From assembly GCA_029858285.1 (NCBI GenBank), contig JAOUFN010000004.1, positions 1 to 64,000 of the forward strand: 64,000 nucleotides of DNA, given 5' to 3'. The DNA comes from Nitrospirota bacterium (GTDB lineage Bacteria; Nitrospirota; JACRHL01). Both the position numbers and the translations under genes were made by a program. The notes under the pieces were generated by a model. That model searched no databases. It was not told the origin of the DNA and worked only from the letters and a program-made list of their open reading frames with translations. Positions 46,890-55,878 of the stretch are shown one piece after another (the first letter of the stretch is position 1; the number at the start of each line of letters is the position of its first letter).

Positions 46890-49073
46890 TTGCGTTTGCG
46901 TTCCTTCAAGGGCTTTCTGCTCCTCGTCTGCGGCCTGATTCTCCCCTTGCTGTTCGCCGCGCGCCCCGCCCGCGCCGCCGAAGTGGGCATCACCGACATC
47001 CGCAGTTGGTCCGGGCCGGACAGCACCCGCGTGGTGGCCGATCTGACCGGCGAGGCCGACTATCAGGTAACCCGCAGCGCCGACGGCGCCGAACTGGTGA
47101 TCTCCATCCGCGCCAGCCATGCGATCACCTCGGGCCGCAGTTGGGGGCCGGTGGACAAGCGGGTCGGCCAGATCTCCCTGGAGGAGGGGAGCGGCGCCAG
47201 CGTGGTGCGGGTGAGCCTGACCGGACCGGCCTTTTACAAGCATTTCTCCCTGGCCCCTTACGGCAGCCAGAAACCCCACCGCATCGTGGTGGATGTGCTG
47301 CCCGCCCCGGCCAGGGCGGGCGCGTCGGAAATGGCCCCGACAGCCACCCCGGTATCCCTGCCGCCGCTGTCGCCGCCGCCGGGCCGGGGACCGTTCCTGG
47401 TGATGGTGGACGCGGGCCACGGGGGCGAGGATCCGGGGGCCATTGGCCGCTATTTCCGCACCAGTGAAAAACGCGTGGTGCTGTCCATCGCCCGCAAGCT
47501 GAAGGCCGAGCTGGACGCCATACCGGGCATCCGCGCGCAGATGACCCGCGACGGCGACTACTTCGTCCCCCTGGCGGACCGCATCCGCATGGCCGACGAG
47601 GCGGGGGCCGACCTGTTCGTGAGCATTCACGCCGATTCGTCCCACTCGCGGCGCACCCGTGGTACCCATGTGTACACCCTGTCGCCGCGCAGCTCCGAGG
47701 ACCGTCAGGCGATCCGCGTGGCGCAGATGGAAAACGCCTCGGACTACATCGGCGGCGCCGAGGCGGCGGTGCGGCTGCCCATCGTGTTCGACGGCAACGG
47801 CGCCCCCAACAGCACACTGGAGTCGCGGGTGCTGGGCGCCCTGGCCCTGGAACGGCTGCGCCCGGTCAACAGCAACGGACGCGAGGGGCGCCGGGGGCAG
47901 GCGCGCTTCTGGGTGTTGAAGGGCAACCGCCCCTCGATTCTGGTGGAGACCGGTTTCCTGTCCAACAAGAAGGACGAGCGTCAGTTGCGGGATGCCCGCT
48001 TTCAGAGCCATCTGGCCCGCAACCTGGCGCTGGCGATCCGGGACTATCAGGAAAGCCGCTCCGGCGGCGTGCCGGTGCGGCATGTGGTGCGCCGGGGCGA
48101 GAATCTGGGACTGATCGCCCGCCGCTACCGGGTCGGCGTGGACGAAATCATTGCCGCCAACCGGCTGCGCAACCCGTCGCGGCTGGCGGTGGGGCAGACG
48201 CTGGACATCCCCGGCCGCCGCACCACCCCGCCCACGGTGGGCAGGCGCCCGGACCTGCTGGCCGCCGCCTCCGTTTCGCCGCCCGCGACGACGCCCGCGC
48301 CCGCACCCGCGCCGACCCCGGTGGCGGCGGACAGGCCGGTGGAGGCCGTCGCCGCTCCCCCCTCCGTTCCCGCGCCGCCCACCCCGGTGGCGGTACGCCG
48401 CCATGTGGTGACGCGGGGTGAATACCTGGTCGCCATCGCCCGCAACTACGGGGTCACCCTGGAGGCGCTGGTGCGCGCCAACCAACTGGACCCCGGGCGC
48501 GCCCTGTGGGTGGGGCAGGCGCTGGTGATTCCGGCGGCGGCCAGCGCCGATGCCCTGGTGGCCAGCCTCGACGGCGGGACAGTTTCCGACGTTCCTTCCG
48601 ATACCCGCTCCGGCGCTTCGACCGAAACCGCATCCGACCCCCCGGCGGACCCCGCGGACCCCGCGGGCCGGATGCCGCTGGTGGACAAGTGGAAGGCCAT
48701 GTCCCGGGAAATGCACGCGGGAGAGGGCGCTGCGGCGTCGGCCCCCGAGGCCGCGCCGGAGCCCGGCATCCGCCCCTACACGGTGGTGCGCGGCGACAGC
48801 CTGAGCCGGGTGGCGGAACGCTTCGGCATGCGGGTGGCGGATCTGGCGCGGCTCAACGGGCTGTCGGTGCGGGCGCGGCTGGAGACCGGCCGGGGCCTGA
48901 AGGTCGTCGACAACGGCGGCGGGGCCGAACGCCTGCACGTGGTGCGCCGGGGTGATTCCCTGATGGGCATCGCCCGGCTGTACGCAGTGGCCCCCGACAG
49001 CATCCGCGACCGGAACGCCATCGACAATGCCGACCACCTGCCGGTGGGGGCGCGGTTGTTGATTCCCAATTAA
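46890..49073 (+). CDS. amiC: N-acetylmuramoyl-L-alanine amidase with AMIN, Amidase_3 and LysM repeats
   Basis: Periplasmic peptidoglycan amidase for daughter-cell separation. From TTG 46890 (GGGGAGG 9 nt upstream) it has 727 residues: signal peptide (cleavage after ARA), AMIN domain (about 30-120, septal targeting), a Pro linker, and Amidase_3 (about 165-390) with zinc ligands in VDAGHGGEDPG, the following Glu, SIHAD and the catalytic Glu in VETGFLSN. Four LysM modules follow (VRRGENLGLIARRY, VTRGEYLVAIARNY, VVRGDSLSRVAERF, VRRGDSLMGIARLY), separated by Ala/Pro linkers. Four C-terminal LysMs are more than usual. ATG 46809 is an alternative start. The symbol is by family; AmiA/B/C cannot be separated with certainty. 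Confidence 0.88.
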   Translation: MRLRSFKGFLLLVCGLILPLLFAARPARAAEVGITDIRSWSGPDSTRVVADLTGEADYQVTRSADGAELVISIRASHAITSGRSWGPVDKRVGQISLEEGSGASVVRVSLTGPAFYKHFSLAPYGSQKPHRIVVDVLPAPARAGASEMAPTATPVSLPPLSPPPGRGPFLVMVDAGHGGEDPGAIGRYFRTSEKRVVLSIARKLKAELDAIPGIRAQMTRDGDYFVPLADRIRMADEAGADLFVSIHADSSHSRRTRGTHVYTLSPRSSEDRQAIRVAQMENASDYIGGAEAAVRLPIVFDGNGAPNSTLESRVLGALALERLRPVNSNGREGRRGQARFWVLKGNRPSILVETGFLSNKKDERQLRDARFQSHLARNLALAIRDYQESRSGGVPVRHVVRRGENLGLIARRYRVGVDEIIAANRLRNPSRLAVGQTLDIPGRRTTPPTVGRRPDLLAAASVSPPATTPAPAPAPTPVAADRPVEAVAAPPSVPAPPTPVAVRRHVVTRGEYLVAIARNYGVTLEALVRANQLDPGRALWVGQALVIPAAASADALVASLDGGTVSDVPSDTRSGASTETASDPPADPADPAGRMPLVDKWKAMSREMHAGEGAAASAPEAAPEPGIRPYTVVRGDSLSRVAERFGMRVADLARLNGLSVRARLETGRGLKVVDNGGGAERLHVVRRGDSLMGIARLYAVAPDSIRDRNAIDNADHLPVGARLLIPN

Positions 49074-49128
49074 CCGCTTGCCGCGACATTTTCCCCCGGA
49101 ATTCCCGGCCGGTCGTTCGGGCCGCGGT

Positions 49129-50067
49129 CTACCCGCGCGGGTGGTAGCGGCGGTGAATCTCCTTGAGCCGCTCCCGCGACACATGGGTATAGATTTGCGT
49201 GGTGCCGATGTCGGCGTGTCCGAGCAGGGTTTGCACCACGCGCAGATCCGCCCCCCCCTCCAGCAGGTGGGTGGCGAAGGTGTGGCGCAGGGTGTGGGGG
49301 GAGATGTGGCGGATGCCGCAGCGGGTGGCCCGTTCGGACAGCATGTGCCAGCAGTTCTGGCGCGTCATCGGGCCGCCCCGGCGGCTGAGGAACACGCAGG
49401 GGGCGGCCTTTTTCTGTTGCCCTGCGGGTCTGTTGGCCCGGCCCCCGGGGCTTCCCGCCGCCAGCATCGGCCGCGCGTGCTGGAGATAGTCCGCCAGCCG
49501 CTCCCGCGCCGCCATGCCCATGGGCACCAGCCGCTCGCGGTTGCCCTTGCCGATCACCCGCACCCGCCCCGCCTCCAGGTCCAGCCCGTCCAGGGTCAGT
49601 TGCACGGTCTCCGACACGCGCAACCCGGCGGCATACATCAGTTCCACGATGGCGGCGTTGCGCAGCCCCAGCGGACCGGCCTCCAGGGCCGGGTCCAGCA
49701 GGCGCGCCATGTCGTCCAGGGACAAGGCGTCCGGCAACGGCCGCCACAGTTTGGGGGGGACCAGGTCCATGGCCGGGTTGTCGGGGCGGAGCCCCTCGTC
49801 CGCCAGATGGCGGGCAAAGCCGCGCATGGCCGAGGCGGCGCGGCGCGCCGAGGCCGGGGCGATTCCCTGCCCGGTCAGCCACCCCAGATGGTCCTCCAGA
49901 TGGTTGCGGGTCAGGTCTTCGGGACGCCCGACGCCGTTATGGGCGGCCCAGCGCGCCAGCCGTTCCAGATCGGTCCGGTAACCGGACGCGGTATGCACCG
50001 ACAGGCGCCGTTCCGCCACCAGATGCTCCAGATAGTCGCGGATGCGTTCCCGGAACGTCTCCGCCAT
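49129..50067 (-). CDS. xerD: Tyrosine recombinase XerD (or XerC)
   Basis: Resolves chromosome dimers at dif. The 312-residue protein has an N-terminal SAM-like DNA-binding domain (YLEHLVAERRLSVHTASGYRTDL) and the catalytic domain with Arg in AAGLRVSE, Lys in GKGNRERLVP, HTLRHTF, His in LLGHADI and nucleophile Tyr in TQIYTHV. ATG 50067 is preferred; a longer frame to 50196 passes through a 15-bp duplication and reads as low-complexity. The catalytic part contains an insert of about 15 residues (GSPGGRANRPAGQQKK) before FLSRRG. No phage genes surround it. Confidence 0.93.
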   Translation of the reverse strand: MAETFRERIRDYLEHLVAERRLSVHTASGYRTDLERLARWAAHNGVGRPEDLTRNHLEDHLGWLTGQGIAPASARRAASAMRGFARHLADEGLRPDNPAMDLVPPKLWRPLPDALSLDDMARLLDPALEAGPLGLRNAAIVELMYAAGLRVSETVQLTLDGLDLEAGRVRVIGKGNRERLVPMGMAARERLADYLQHARPMLAAGSPGGRANRPAGQQKKAAPCVFLSRRGGPMTRQNCWHMLSERATRCGIRHISPHTLRHTFATHLLEGGADLRVVQTLLGHADIGTTQIYTHVSRERLKEIHRRYHPRG

Positions 50068-50130
50068 CGCCGCCCCCGGACTCCCGGAGGAAGGGGGGGG
50101 CGCGGCCTCGGCGGGTCGGGGCGAGGCGGT

Positions 50131-50160
50131 GGCGTGGGGGGAATCGGCGTGGGGGGAATC
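50131..50160. repeat. 15-bp perfect tandem duplication
   Basis: GGCGTGGGGGGAATC is present twice head to tail (50131-50145, 50146-50160) in the divergent spacer between xerD and the LpoA-like gene. Confidence 0.9.
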
Positions 50161-50200
50161 AGGAAGAGAAGGCCGGATGTCTGCTGCGTGTGGCATCGGG

Positions 50201-50209
50201 TGTTATATT
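50201..50209 (+). promoter_or_regulatory. Extended -10 promoter of the LpoA-like gene
   Basis: TGT followed by TATATT (-10 at 50204-50209) matches the TGn-TATAAT extended -10 form. There is no good -35. Transcription would start about 20 bp before ATG 50235. Confidence 0.5.
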
Positions 50210-50234
50210 AGCCGGGTTACCACGGACGGTGCTC

Positions 50235-52523
50235 ATGGAACTTCAGACTGAAAATCTTGCAATGCGCACACAAGCGGGCGGATTCCGCCCTGGGTTTGTT
50301 TGGGGTCTGGCGGTCCTGATCCTGTCCGTCGGCCTGTTGCTCCCGGCCCCGGTGTCGGCCCAGCCAAAGGGGGCCCCGGCGCCCCAGGGGCCATCCGCCG
50401 AAGGCGCCGCAAAGCCGCCCCGGCCGCAGGCGATTCCCCGCCGCGACGACACCAAACCGGTGCTGGACGCCCACACCCTGTACGAATCGGGCCGCCTCGA
50501 CGCCGCCATTACCGCCTACAAGGAGGTGCTGGTGGCGTTTCCCGACACCATGCACATGGAGGCGGTGCTGTATCGGCTGGGGGATGCCCTCGACCGCCAG
50601 AACCGACTCGCCGAGGCGGCGCCATATTGGGAAAAGCTGATCGCCGACTTCCCGGATCATCCGGAAATCCCGCGCATCGAGGACCGGCTGCTGGTGGTCT
50701 ACCGCGAGCAGAAGAAGTTTTCCTCCGCCCTGCAAATCCTGCTGCGCCAGATGGGGCGCGCCCCGGTGGAGCAAAAGGGCGCGCTGCTGCGGGAGGTGGC
50801 CCTCACGCGCCTGGAACTGTCGGACACGGAACACGCCTTGAGGGACCTGGTGCGGCGCATCTCCCAATACCTGACGCCGGAGCAGGCCCCCGCCGCCGAG
50901 GAGGAAATCAGGAATCTGGTCGGGAAAATCCCCGTGGCCGATCTGGAGCCCCTGGCCGACAAATTCACCGAGCGGGTGCCCGGCGAATGGATCGTCGCGC
51001 GGCTGGCGCACTACCACGCCGGACGCGGCGACCAGTTCCAGACCTCGCGCTGGGTGGACCGCTACCTGAACGCCTTCCCCGCGGGCAGCCAGGCCGCCGG
51101 GATGGAGCAACTGATCCAGACCCAGGAGGAGCAGATCCTCAAGCGCACCCACCGGGTGGGGCTGTTCCTGCACCTGTCCGGAGACTTGAAAGGCTTTGGC
51201 GAACAGGTGCGGCGGGGGGCGCAACTGGCCTACGACACGGCGGCCCCCAAGCTGCCGGGAAATTTCCTCGGGCTGTGGGTCTACGACATGGACGGGCCGG
51301 CGCCGCTCCTTGGCGGCCATCTGCGCAAGCTGCTGCGGCACGCCAGCCCGGAAGTGGTGGTGGGCCCCATGCTCAGCAGCGAAGTGGCTGAATACGCCCA
51401 CGTGGCCCGCAACGAGGGGGTGCCCATGATCGCCCCCCTGGTAGAGCGTCCCGAAGAGGGGGGTGACGGGGTGGTGGGGCTGGGCGTGTCCCCGGCCATG
51501 GAGGGGGTGGCTGCGGCGCGCCACGCCTTCGGCACCCTGCACCTGAACAAAATGATCGTGCTGTACGCCGACACCGCCTACGGCCGGGCGGTGAAGGAGG
51601 CCTTCGTCACCGAGTTTGCCGGTCTGGGTGGCCAGGTGAACATGGCGGCCCCGTTCCAGCCGGACGGCGGGGACGCCAGCCAGGCGCTGCGCAAGATCAT
51701 CAAGGACGACACAGAACACAACGGCGGGATTCCCGGCATCACCCAGGATCAGGTCAAGCAGGCGCACCGCGTGGCGCCCGACGCGCCGCCCCTGGAGGTG
51801 CGTCTTTATGAGCCGGGCTTCGACGGCGTGTTTATGGCCGGCAACTGGGAGCAGACCGTGCTGGTGGCGCCGCACCTGCCTTTCAACGACATTACCACCC
51901 CCCTGATCGGCTCCGGCGCGTGGAACGATCCGCGCCTGCTGCGCAACGCCGGTGGCGCGGTGATCGGTGCGGAGTTCCCGGCGGTGTTTTTCCGCGGCAC
52001 CCCGCAGGCGCAGGCGTTCATCACCGCCTACCACAAGATTTATGACAGTGATCCGGGGCTGTTCGTGGCCCTTGGCTACGACGCCATGAATCTGGCCATC
52101 CGCGCCCTGCGCAGCGGCAATGCCGCGGAAGGGGTGGCGGGCCCCTTCGACGGGGTGACCGGCCACTTCGAGGTGGGCGCCGACGGCACCGTGGTGCGCT
52201 CCCTGTCCATGCTGCGGGTGAGTCGGCGCGGCCTTACCGAGGTGGCGCGGGTGTCCCTCAAACCGCGTCCCGGCGGCGGGCTGGATGTGCTGGAGACCAC
52301 CACCGCCAGCGGCGGCGAGGAGGTCATCGAGGGGTTGCCGGAAGAGGAGTCCCTGCCCCCCGCGGGCGCCCCCGGAAGTGGCGGGGTGCCGGAAGACGTG
52401 CCCGAGAGCCCGATGGCTGGCGGTTCGGCGGCGGACGCGGCTTCTGCCCCCGCTTCCGCACCCGGCGCGGCGGGCCAGACCGGGGGGCGTGCCGCCGCGC
52501 CGGCCCCGGTCGCGGCGCACTGA
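50235..52523 (+). CDS. Penicillin-binding protein activator, LpoA/LppC-like
   Basis: A 762-residue periplasmic protein. After a signal peptide (LAVLILSVGLLLPAPVSA) and a Pro/Ala linker, residues about 80-300 are TPR-like helices (LYESGRLDAAITAYKEVLVAFPD, LYRLGDALDRQNRLAEAAPYWEKLI). A type I periplasmic-binding fold follows from about 305 (VGLFLHLSGDLKGFGEQVRRGAQLAYD to YDAMNLAIRALRSG). This is the LpoA layout, but no lipobox Cys is present, so it is soluble or held otherwise. The C-terminal 90 residues are low-complexity Ala/Gly/Pro/Ser. ATG 50235 is preferred; ATG 50262 gives a shorter signal. It overlaps the next gene by 1 bp. Confidence 0.8.
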   Translation: MELQTENLAMRTQAGGFRPGFVWGLAVLILSVGLLLPAPVSAQPKGAPAPQGPSAEGAAKPPRPQAIPRRDDTKPVLDAHTLYESGRLDAAITAYKEVLVAFPDTMHMEAVLYRLGDALDRQNRLAEAAPYWEKLIADFPDHPEIPRIEDRLLVVYREQKKFSSALQILLRQMGRAPVEQKGALLREVALTRLELSDTEHALRDLVRRISQYLTPEQAPAAEEEIRNLVGKIPVADLEPLADKFTERVPGEWIVARLAHYHAGRGDQFQTSRWVDRYLNAFPAGSQAAGMEQLIQTQEEQILKRTHRVGLFLHLSGDLKGFGEQVRRGAQLAYDTAAPKLPGNFLGLWVYDMDGPAPLLGGHLRKLLRHASPEVVVGPMLSSEVAEYAHVARNEGVPMIAPLVERPEEGGDGVVGLGVSPAMEGVAAARHAFGTLHLNKMIVLYADTAYGRAVKEAFVTEFAGLGGQVNMAAPFQPDGGDASQALRKIIKDDTEHNGGIPGITQDQVKQAHRVAPDAPPLEVRLYEPGFDGVFMAGNWEQTVLVAPHLPFNDITTPLIGSGAWNDPRLLRNAGGAVIGAEFPAVFFRGTPQAQAFITAYHKIYDSDPGLFVALGYDAMNLAIRALRSGNAAEGVAGPFDGVTGHFEVGADGTVVRSLSMLRVSRRGLTEVARVSLKPRPGGGLDVLETTTASGGEEVIEGLPEEESLPPAGAPGSGGVPEDVPESPMAGGSAADAASAPASAPGAAGQTGGRAAAPAPVAAH

Positions 52524-53236
52524 TGGCGCAATTGTCGGAGTCAATTCGCACGGCGGCCATGATCGCCCTGCCGCTGGTGTTTGCCGTCACCCTGCACGAG
52601 GCCGCCCACGGCTGGATGGCGAACCGCAAGGGCGATTCCACGGCGCGCCTGCTGGGGCGCATCACCGCCAACCCCCTGCCGCACATCGACCCGGTGGGCA
52701 CGGTGCTGGTGCCCTTGCTGCTGCTGCTGTCCGGGGCCGGTTTTCTGTTCGGCTGGGCCAAGCCGGTGCCGGTCAATTTCCGCGCCCTGCGGCGCCCCCG
52801 CATCGACATGGCCTGGGTGGCGGCGGCGGGGCCGGGCGCCAACCTGCTCATGGCGCTGGCGGCGGGGGTGGCGTGCCAGGCCGTGGTGTGGATGCTGCCC
52901 GAATTGGGCCTGGTGCTGCGCTGGCCGCCGTTTTCCATGCCGGGAGAGATTCCGGAAGGCTACCGCCTGTCCCTGCCCCTGCTGTTGATCTTCAAATGCG
53001 CGGTGGAGCTGAACGTCATTTTGATGTGCTTCAACCTGCTGCCGATTCCCCCGCTGGACGGGGGCCGCGTGGCGGTGGGCCTGCTGCCTCCGGGTCCGGC
53101 CCACACCCTGTCATTGATCGAGCCGGTGGGCATTTTCGTGGTCCTGGCCCTGGTGTGGCTGGATCCGGGCGGGGCCATGCACCAGGTGTTCTGGCCGGGG
53201 GTGCTGGGGCTGGCGCGGCTGATTCTGGGGGGCTGA
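52523..53236 (+). CDS. Site-2 protease family membrane metalloprotease (M50)
   Basis: A 237-residue integral membrane protein with about six helices. The zinc motif is His25-Glu-Ala-Ala-His29 in the first helix, and the partner motif LLPIPPLDGGRV (Asn-Pro-Asp region) lies near the C terminus. It lacks the PDZ domain of RseP, placing it in the small S2P group common beside housekeeping genes. Substrate unknown. The ATG overlaps the upstream stop codon (TGATG), so it is coupled to the LpoA-like gene. Confidence 0.92.
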   Translation: MAQLSESIRTAAMIALPLVFAVTLHEAAHGWMANRKGDSTARLLGRITANPLPHIDPVGTVLVPLLLLLSGAGFLFGWAKPVPVNFRALRRPRIDMAWVAAAGPGANLLMALAAGVACQAVVWMLPELGLVLRWPPFSMPGEIPEGYRLSLPLLLIFKCAVELNVILMCFNLLPIPPLDGGRVAVGLLPPGPAHTLSLIEPVGIFVVLALVWLDPGGAMHQVFWPGVLGLARLILGG

Positions 53237-53547
53237 CGGCCAAATGGCGCGGCGGACGCGGCGGCCAGAACGGCGGCCCCCGGATGGCCCGTTGCAATGG
53301 GCCATTGCCAAAGGGAGGGGAAATCCCGTAAGTCATGGGGATGAATGGTGCGGGATGGGCCGACCCGTGGGGGTCCGCCAGCAGCGTCCCGTCCCCGCGA
53401 ACACCCGGTAGCACGAAAAATTAAAAGATGGCATTGACGCCTTCTGGAAGCTAATGCTACTTTAATAAAAAACGTGCTACCAATCGGTTTCATCCCTGCG
53501 GGCGAAGGCCCCAACGGGGTGTCCGGCTAACATCAGCAGGAGGATCC
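53237..53547. other. Intergenic region ahead of the metal-uptake locus
   Basis: 311 bp without a gene. A hairpin ATGGCCC...GGGCCAT (53284-53305) follows the protease gene. A longer interrupted stem may form between GGTGCGGGA (53347-53355) and its partner region 53388-53405. The promoter and motif copies of the porin-like gene follow, described separately. Confidence 0.6.
53407..53481 (+). promoter_or_regulatory. Promoter with flanking GTAGCACG motifs upstream of the porin-like gene
   Basis: TTGACG (53434-53439), 18 bp, TACTTT (53458-53463, preceded by TGC as in an extended -10). It is bracketed by GGTAGCACG (53407-53415) and its exact complement CGTGCTACC (53473-53481). Each is followed inward by an A/T-only run of 11-12 bases. 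The downstream copy overlaps the expected transcription start, the upstream one lies about 60 bp before it. Layout suggests a regulator bound at two sites. Confidence 0.65.
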
Positions 53548-54789
53548 ATGCGACGGTTGAATGAAATGTGGACGGCGGTCACCCTGGCCGCGGGACTGGC
53601 GATGGGGGTGAGCGCCCCCGTGTGGGCCCATGAGGACGGGGAGGAGGGCGGCCACCTGATCCCCCACCATGTGGACGGCCTGTCCGTGGAGGGCGGCATG
53701 ACCTGGTACCTGCAGGGCACCGACGGCCTGAAGAAGGGGGCGCAGCCCGGCGACGCCGCCGACCTGACCTACACCCTGGATTTGGGGGTCAGCGCCCGGG
53801 TCACCGAGGGCACCTCGCTCAACGTGGCCTTCGAGGCCGGTGACGGCAACGGCGTGAACGGCCGCCTGGGGTCCCTGTCCACCGCCAACTACGACGCCTT
53901 CATCACCGAGGTGTCGGCGGGGCAGAATTTCCCCAATCTCAGTCAGGCCTATCTGGAGAGCAAGTTCGCGGATGGCGGGGTCGTCCTCGAGTTCGGCAAG
54001 CTGGACATCCATTCCCACTACGACGACAACGCCTTCGCCAACGACGAGACCGCCCAGTTCCTGAGTGGCATCTTCACCCGCTCCGCGGGCACCAGCTACG
54101 GCGAGCTGGACGGCTACTACGCGCCGGGCGTGGCGCTGACCGTCGCCGCCGGTTCCCACCTGACCCTGCACGGCGTGCTGGCCAACGGCAACGGCTCCGG
54201 CTTTGACGGCGTCAGCGACCGTCCCTACGCCGCCGCCCAGGTCACCCTGAATCACTGCGGCGGGGAGTGGAGCGAGGGCAATGTGCGCCTCTACGGCATC
54301 CGCGACGCCCGCCGCTACCTGGATTTGAACGGTCGGCAAACCGAAAACATCGCCTGGGGCGTGAGTGTGGATCAGGCCCTCGGTCCCGTCGGCCTGTTCG
54401 GGCGCTACTCGGCCCAGAAGGACGACATCCAGCTCATCAACAAGTGGGACGCGGCCACCGCCACCTACAGCATCGTGGAGCCCGCCAACCTGGTGAAGGG
54501 CGCCTGGAGCGGCGGCGTGCAACTGGGCGGCGCCCTGTGGGGGCGCGAGGCCGACGCGGTGGGCATCGGCTACGGCGTGGTGCAGGCCAACGGCAAAAAC
54601 CCCGAGTGGGTCGCCACGGCCGGCATCGCCAACCCGGACGACGAGACCCATCTGGAGGTCTATTACAGTCTGGCGGTGTCCGACCATCTGGCGTTCACCG
54701 CCGACGTGCAGCAGATCGGCAGCAACGGCGGCGATCCGGCGGCGGACGCCATCCGTATCTACGGCGTGCGCGGCCAGATCAATTTCTAG
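53548..54789 (+). CDS. Outer-membrane porin-like beta-barrel protein
   Basis: A 413-residue exported protein. The signal peptide ends after VWA, and the mature N terminus is acidic and His-rich ([14 protein letters not shown]), fit for metal binding. The rest alternates polar and hydrophobic residues in strands and ends in a terminal Phe, as outer-membrane barrels do. OprB-like or other carbohydrate-type porins share the [21 protein letters not shown]-like region (here starting VLEFGKLD). Its position ahead of NikK- and CbiMQO-like genes suggests entry of Ni or Co across the outer membrane (inference). GGAGGA precedes ATG 53548. Confidence 0.75.
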   Translation: MRRLNEMWTAVTLAAGLAMGVSAPVWAHEDGEEGGHLIPHHVDGLSVEGGMTWYLQGTDGLKKGAQPGDAADLTYTLDLGVSARVTEGTSLNVAFEAGDGNGVNGRLGSLSTANYDAFITEVSAGQNFPNLSQAYLESKFADGGVVLEFGKLDIHSHYDDNAFANDETAQFLSGIFTRSAGTSYGELDGYYAPGVALTVAAGSHLTLHGVLANGNGSGFDGVSDRPYAAAQVTLNHCGGEWSEGNVRLYGIRDARRYLDLNGRQTENIAWGVSVDQALGPVGLFGRYSAQKDDIQLINKWDAATATYSIVEPANLVKGAWSGGVQLGGALWGREADAVGIGYGVVQANGKNPEWVATAGIANPDDETHLEVYYSLAVSDHLAFTADVQQIGSNGGDPAADAIRIYGVRGQINF

Positions 54790-54914
54790 TTCCCGGTGCG
54801 ACCGGGCGGATCGCCGCGGATGGGCGGTTCCGCCCGGTTGCCTTTCGGGTGGGCGCAAAAACGGGGGTGGCCGGCGCATCAGGCCGCGGCCCGGAACCAA
54901 AAAAGGAGCGAGTC

Positions 54915-55691
54915 ATGAAACGGTTGAGTGTTTGCGCGGCCCTGGCGGCCTGTTTGACGGCCACCCCGGCGCTGGCCCATTTTCAGATGATCATCCCCTC
55001 CGACGACATGGTGGTGCAGGGGGAGTCGAAAAACCTCACCCTCGACCTGCGTTTCTGGCACCCCCTGGAGGGGCACGGCATGCCCATGGCCAGGCCGCTC
55101 CGCGTCGGCGTGCTCGCCCGCGGCAAAAAAACCGATCTGGCCGCCAGCCTGAAGCCGGTCAAGCTCAAGGACCGCACCGGCCAGATGCGTGACGGCTTTA
55201 CCGCCAGCCACACCATCGGTCGCGGCGACCACGTCTACTTTGTCGAGCCCGCCCCTTACTGGGAGTCCGCCGAGGACAAGTTCATCATCCACTACACCAA
55301 GGTGGTGGTGAACGGTCTGGGGGTGGAGGATGCGTGGGACCAGCCGGTGGGCCTCAAGACCGAGATCATCCCCCTCACCCGTCCCTACGGCCTGTACAGC
55401 GGCAACGTGTTTCAGGGGCGGGTGCTGCTGAACGGCAAGCCGGTGCCCGGCGCCGGGGTGGAGGTGGAGTTCTACGACGAAAAGGGCGCCGTTCATCCCC
55501 CCGCCGGCCCCATGGTCACCCAGGTGGTCAAGGCCGACGCCATGGGGGTGTTCACCTACGCCATGCCGCGCGCGGGCTGGTGGGGCTTTGCCGCCCTGAG
55601 CACCGACGACAAGCCGATGAAATTCAAGGGCCAGGACAAGGAGGTGGAGATCGGCGCCGTACTGTGGGTCAAGACCTACGACATGAAGTAG
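54915..55691 (+). CDS. DUF4198 (NikK-like) periplasmic protein
   Basis: A 258-residue secreted protein with signal peptide ending ALA before His-Phe-Gln. The exposed His at the mature N terminus is typical of this family (COG5266, associated with Ni/Co ECF transporters and called NikK in some genomes) and may bind metal directly. Motifs visible are [27 protein letters not shown] and the C-terminal domain [20 protein letters not shown] of the carboxypeptidase-regulatory-like fold. AAAAGGAGC is the ribosome-binding site. It should deliver or capture metal for the downstream transporter. Confidence 0.88.
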   Translation: MKRLSVCAALAACLTATPALAHFQMIIPSDDMVVQGESKNLTLDLRFWHPLEGHGMPMARPLRVGVLARGKKTDLAASLKPVKLKDRTGQMRDGFTASHTIGRGDHVYFVEPAPYWESAEDKFIIHYTKVVVNGLGVEDAWDQPVGLKTEIIPLTRPYGLYSGNVFQGRVLLNGKPVPGAGVEVEFYDEKGAVHPPAGPMVTQVVKADAMGVFTYAMPRAGWWGFAALSTDDKPMKFKGQDKEVEIGAVLWVKTYDMK

Positions 55692-55712
55692 GGCGGAGGA
55701 AAACGGGGGGTC

Positions 55713-55743
55713 GGTAGCCAATTTTTAAATTTCGTGCTACGAT
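55713..55743 (+). promoter_or_regulatory. cbiM promoter region with GTAGC/GCTAC motif
   Basis: GGTAGCC and GTGCTAC, separated by an A/T-rich core, lie at 55713-55740. TAGCCA (55715-55720) and TACGAT (55738-55743, with TGC in front) form -35 and extended -10 boxes at 17-bp spacing. On the minus strand the same element reads GTAGCACG followed by 13 A/T bases, matching the two copies upstream of the porin-like gene. Confidence 0.6.
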
Positions 55744-55766
55744 CCCTTTCAGCGTGACAGAGCGTC

Positions 55767-55828
55767 CCCGCCCCGCCAGTCCGGGGCGGGAGCGGGTGTC
55801 CGGGTCGGCCCCGCCGGTTGGCCCGGAC
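55767..55828 (+). promoter_or_regulatory. Two strong hairpins in the cbiM leader
   Basis: CCCGCCCCG-N6-CGGGGCGGG (55767-55790) and GTCCGGG-N17-CCCGGAC (55798-55828, with an inner CGGC/GCCG stem) are perfect inverted repeats. They lie between the promoter and ATG 55879. No cobalamin B12 box is present. They may form a structured leader or an attenuator. Confidence 0.6.
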
Positions 55829-55878
55829 CCCTGCCGTTTGTGTTGTCAGTTATCAGTTGTCATTAGGATAAGCCCATC

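Noticed and set aside
49129-50067. Integrase of a mobile element
   Set aside because: Motifs fit the Xer group, flanks are housekeeping genes, and no attachment-site repeats or phage genes are seen.
53407-55743. Canonical NikR operators
   Set aside because: The GTAGCACG halves resemble GTGTTAC/GTAACAC but are in the opposite order and spacing; neither this nor the E. coli GTATGA-N16-TCATAC form matches.
55692-55878. Cobalamin riboswitch upstream of cbiM
   Set aside because: No B12 box (GCCACTG-like) or other conserved core sequence; only simple GC hairpins.
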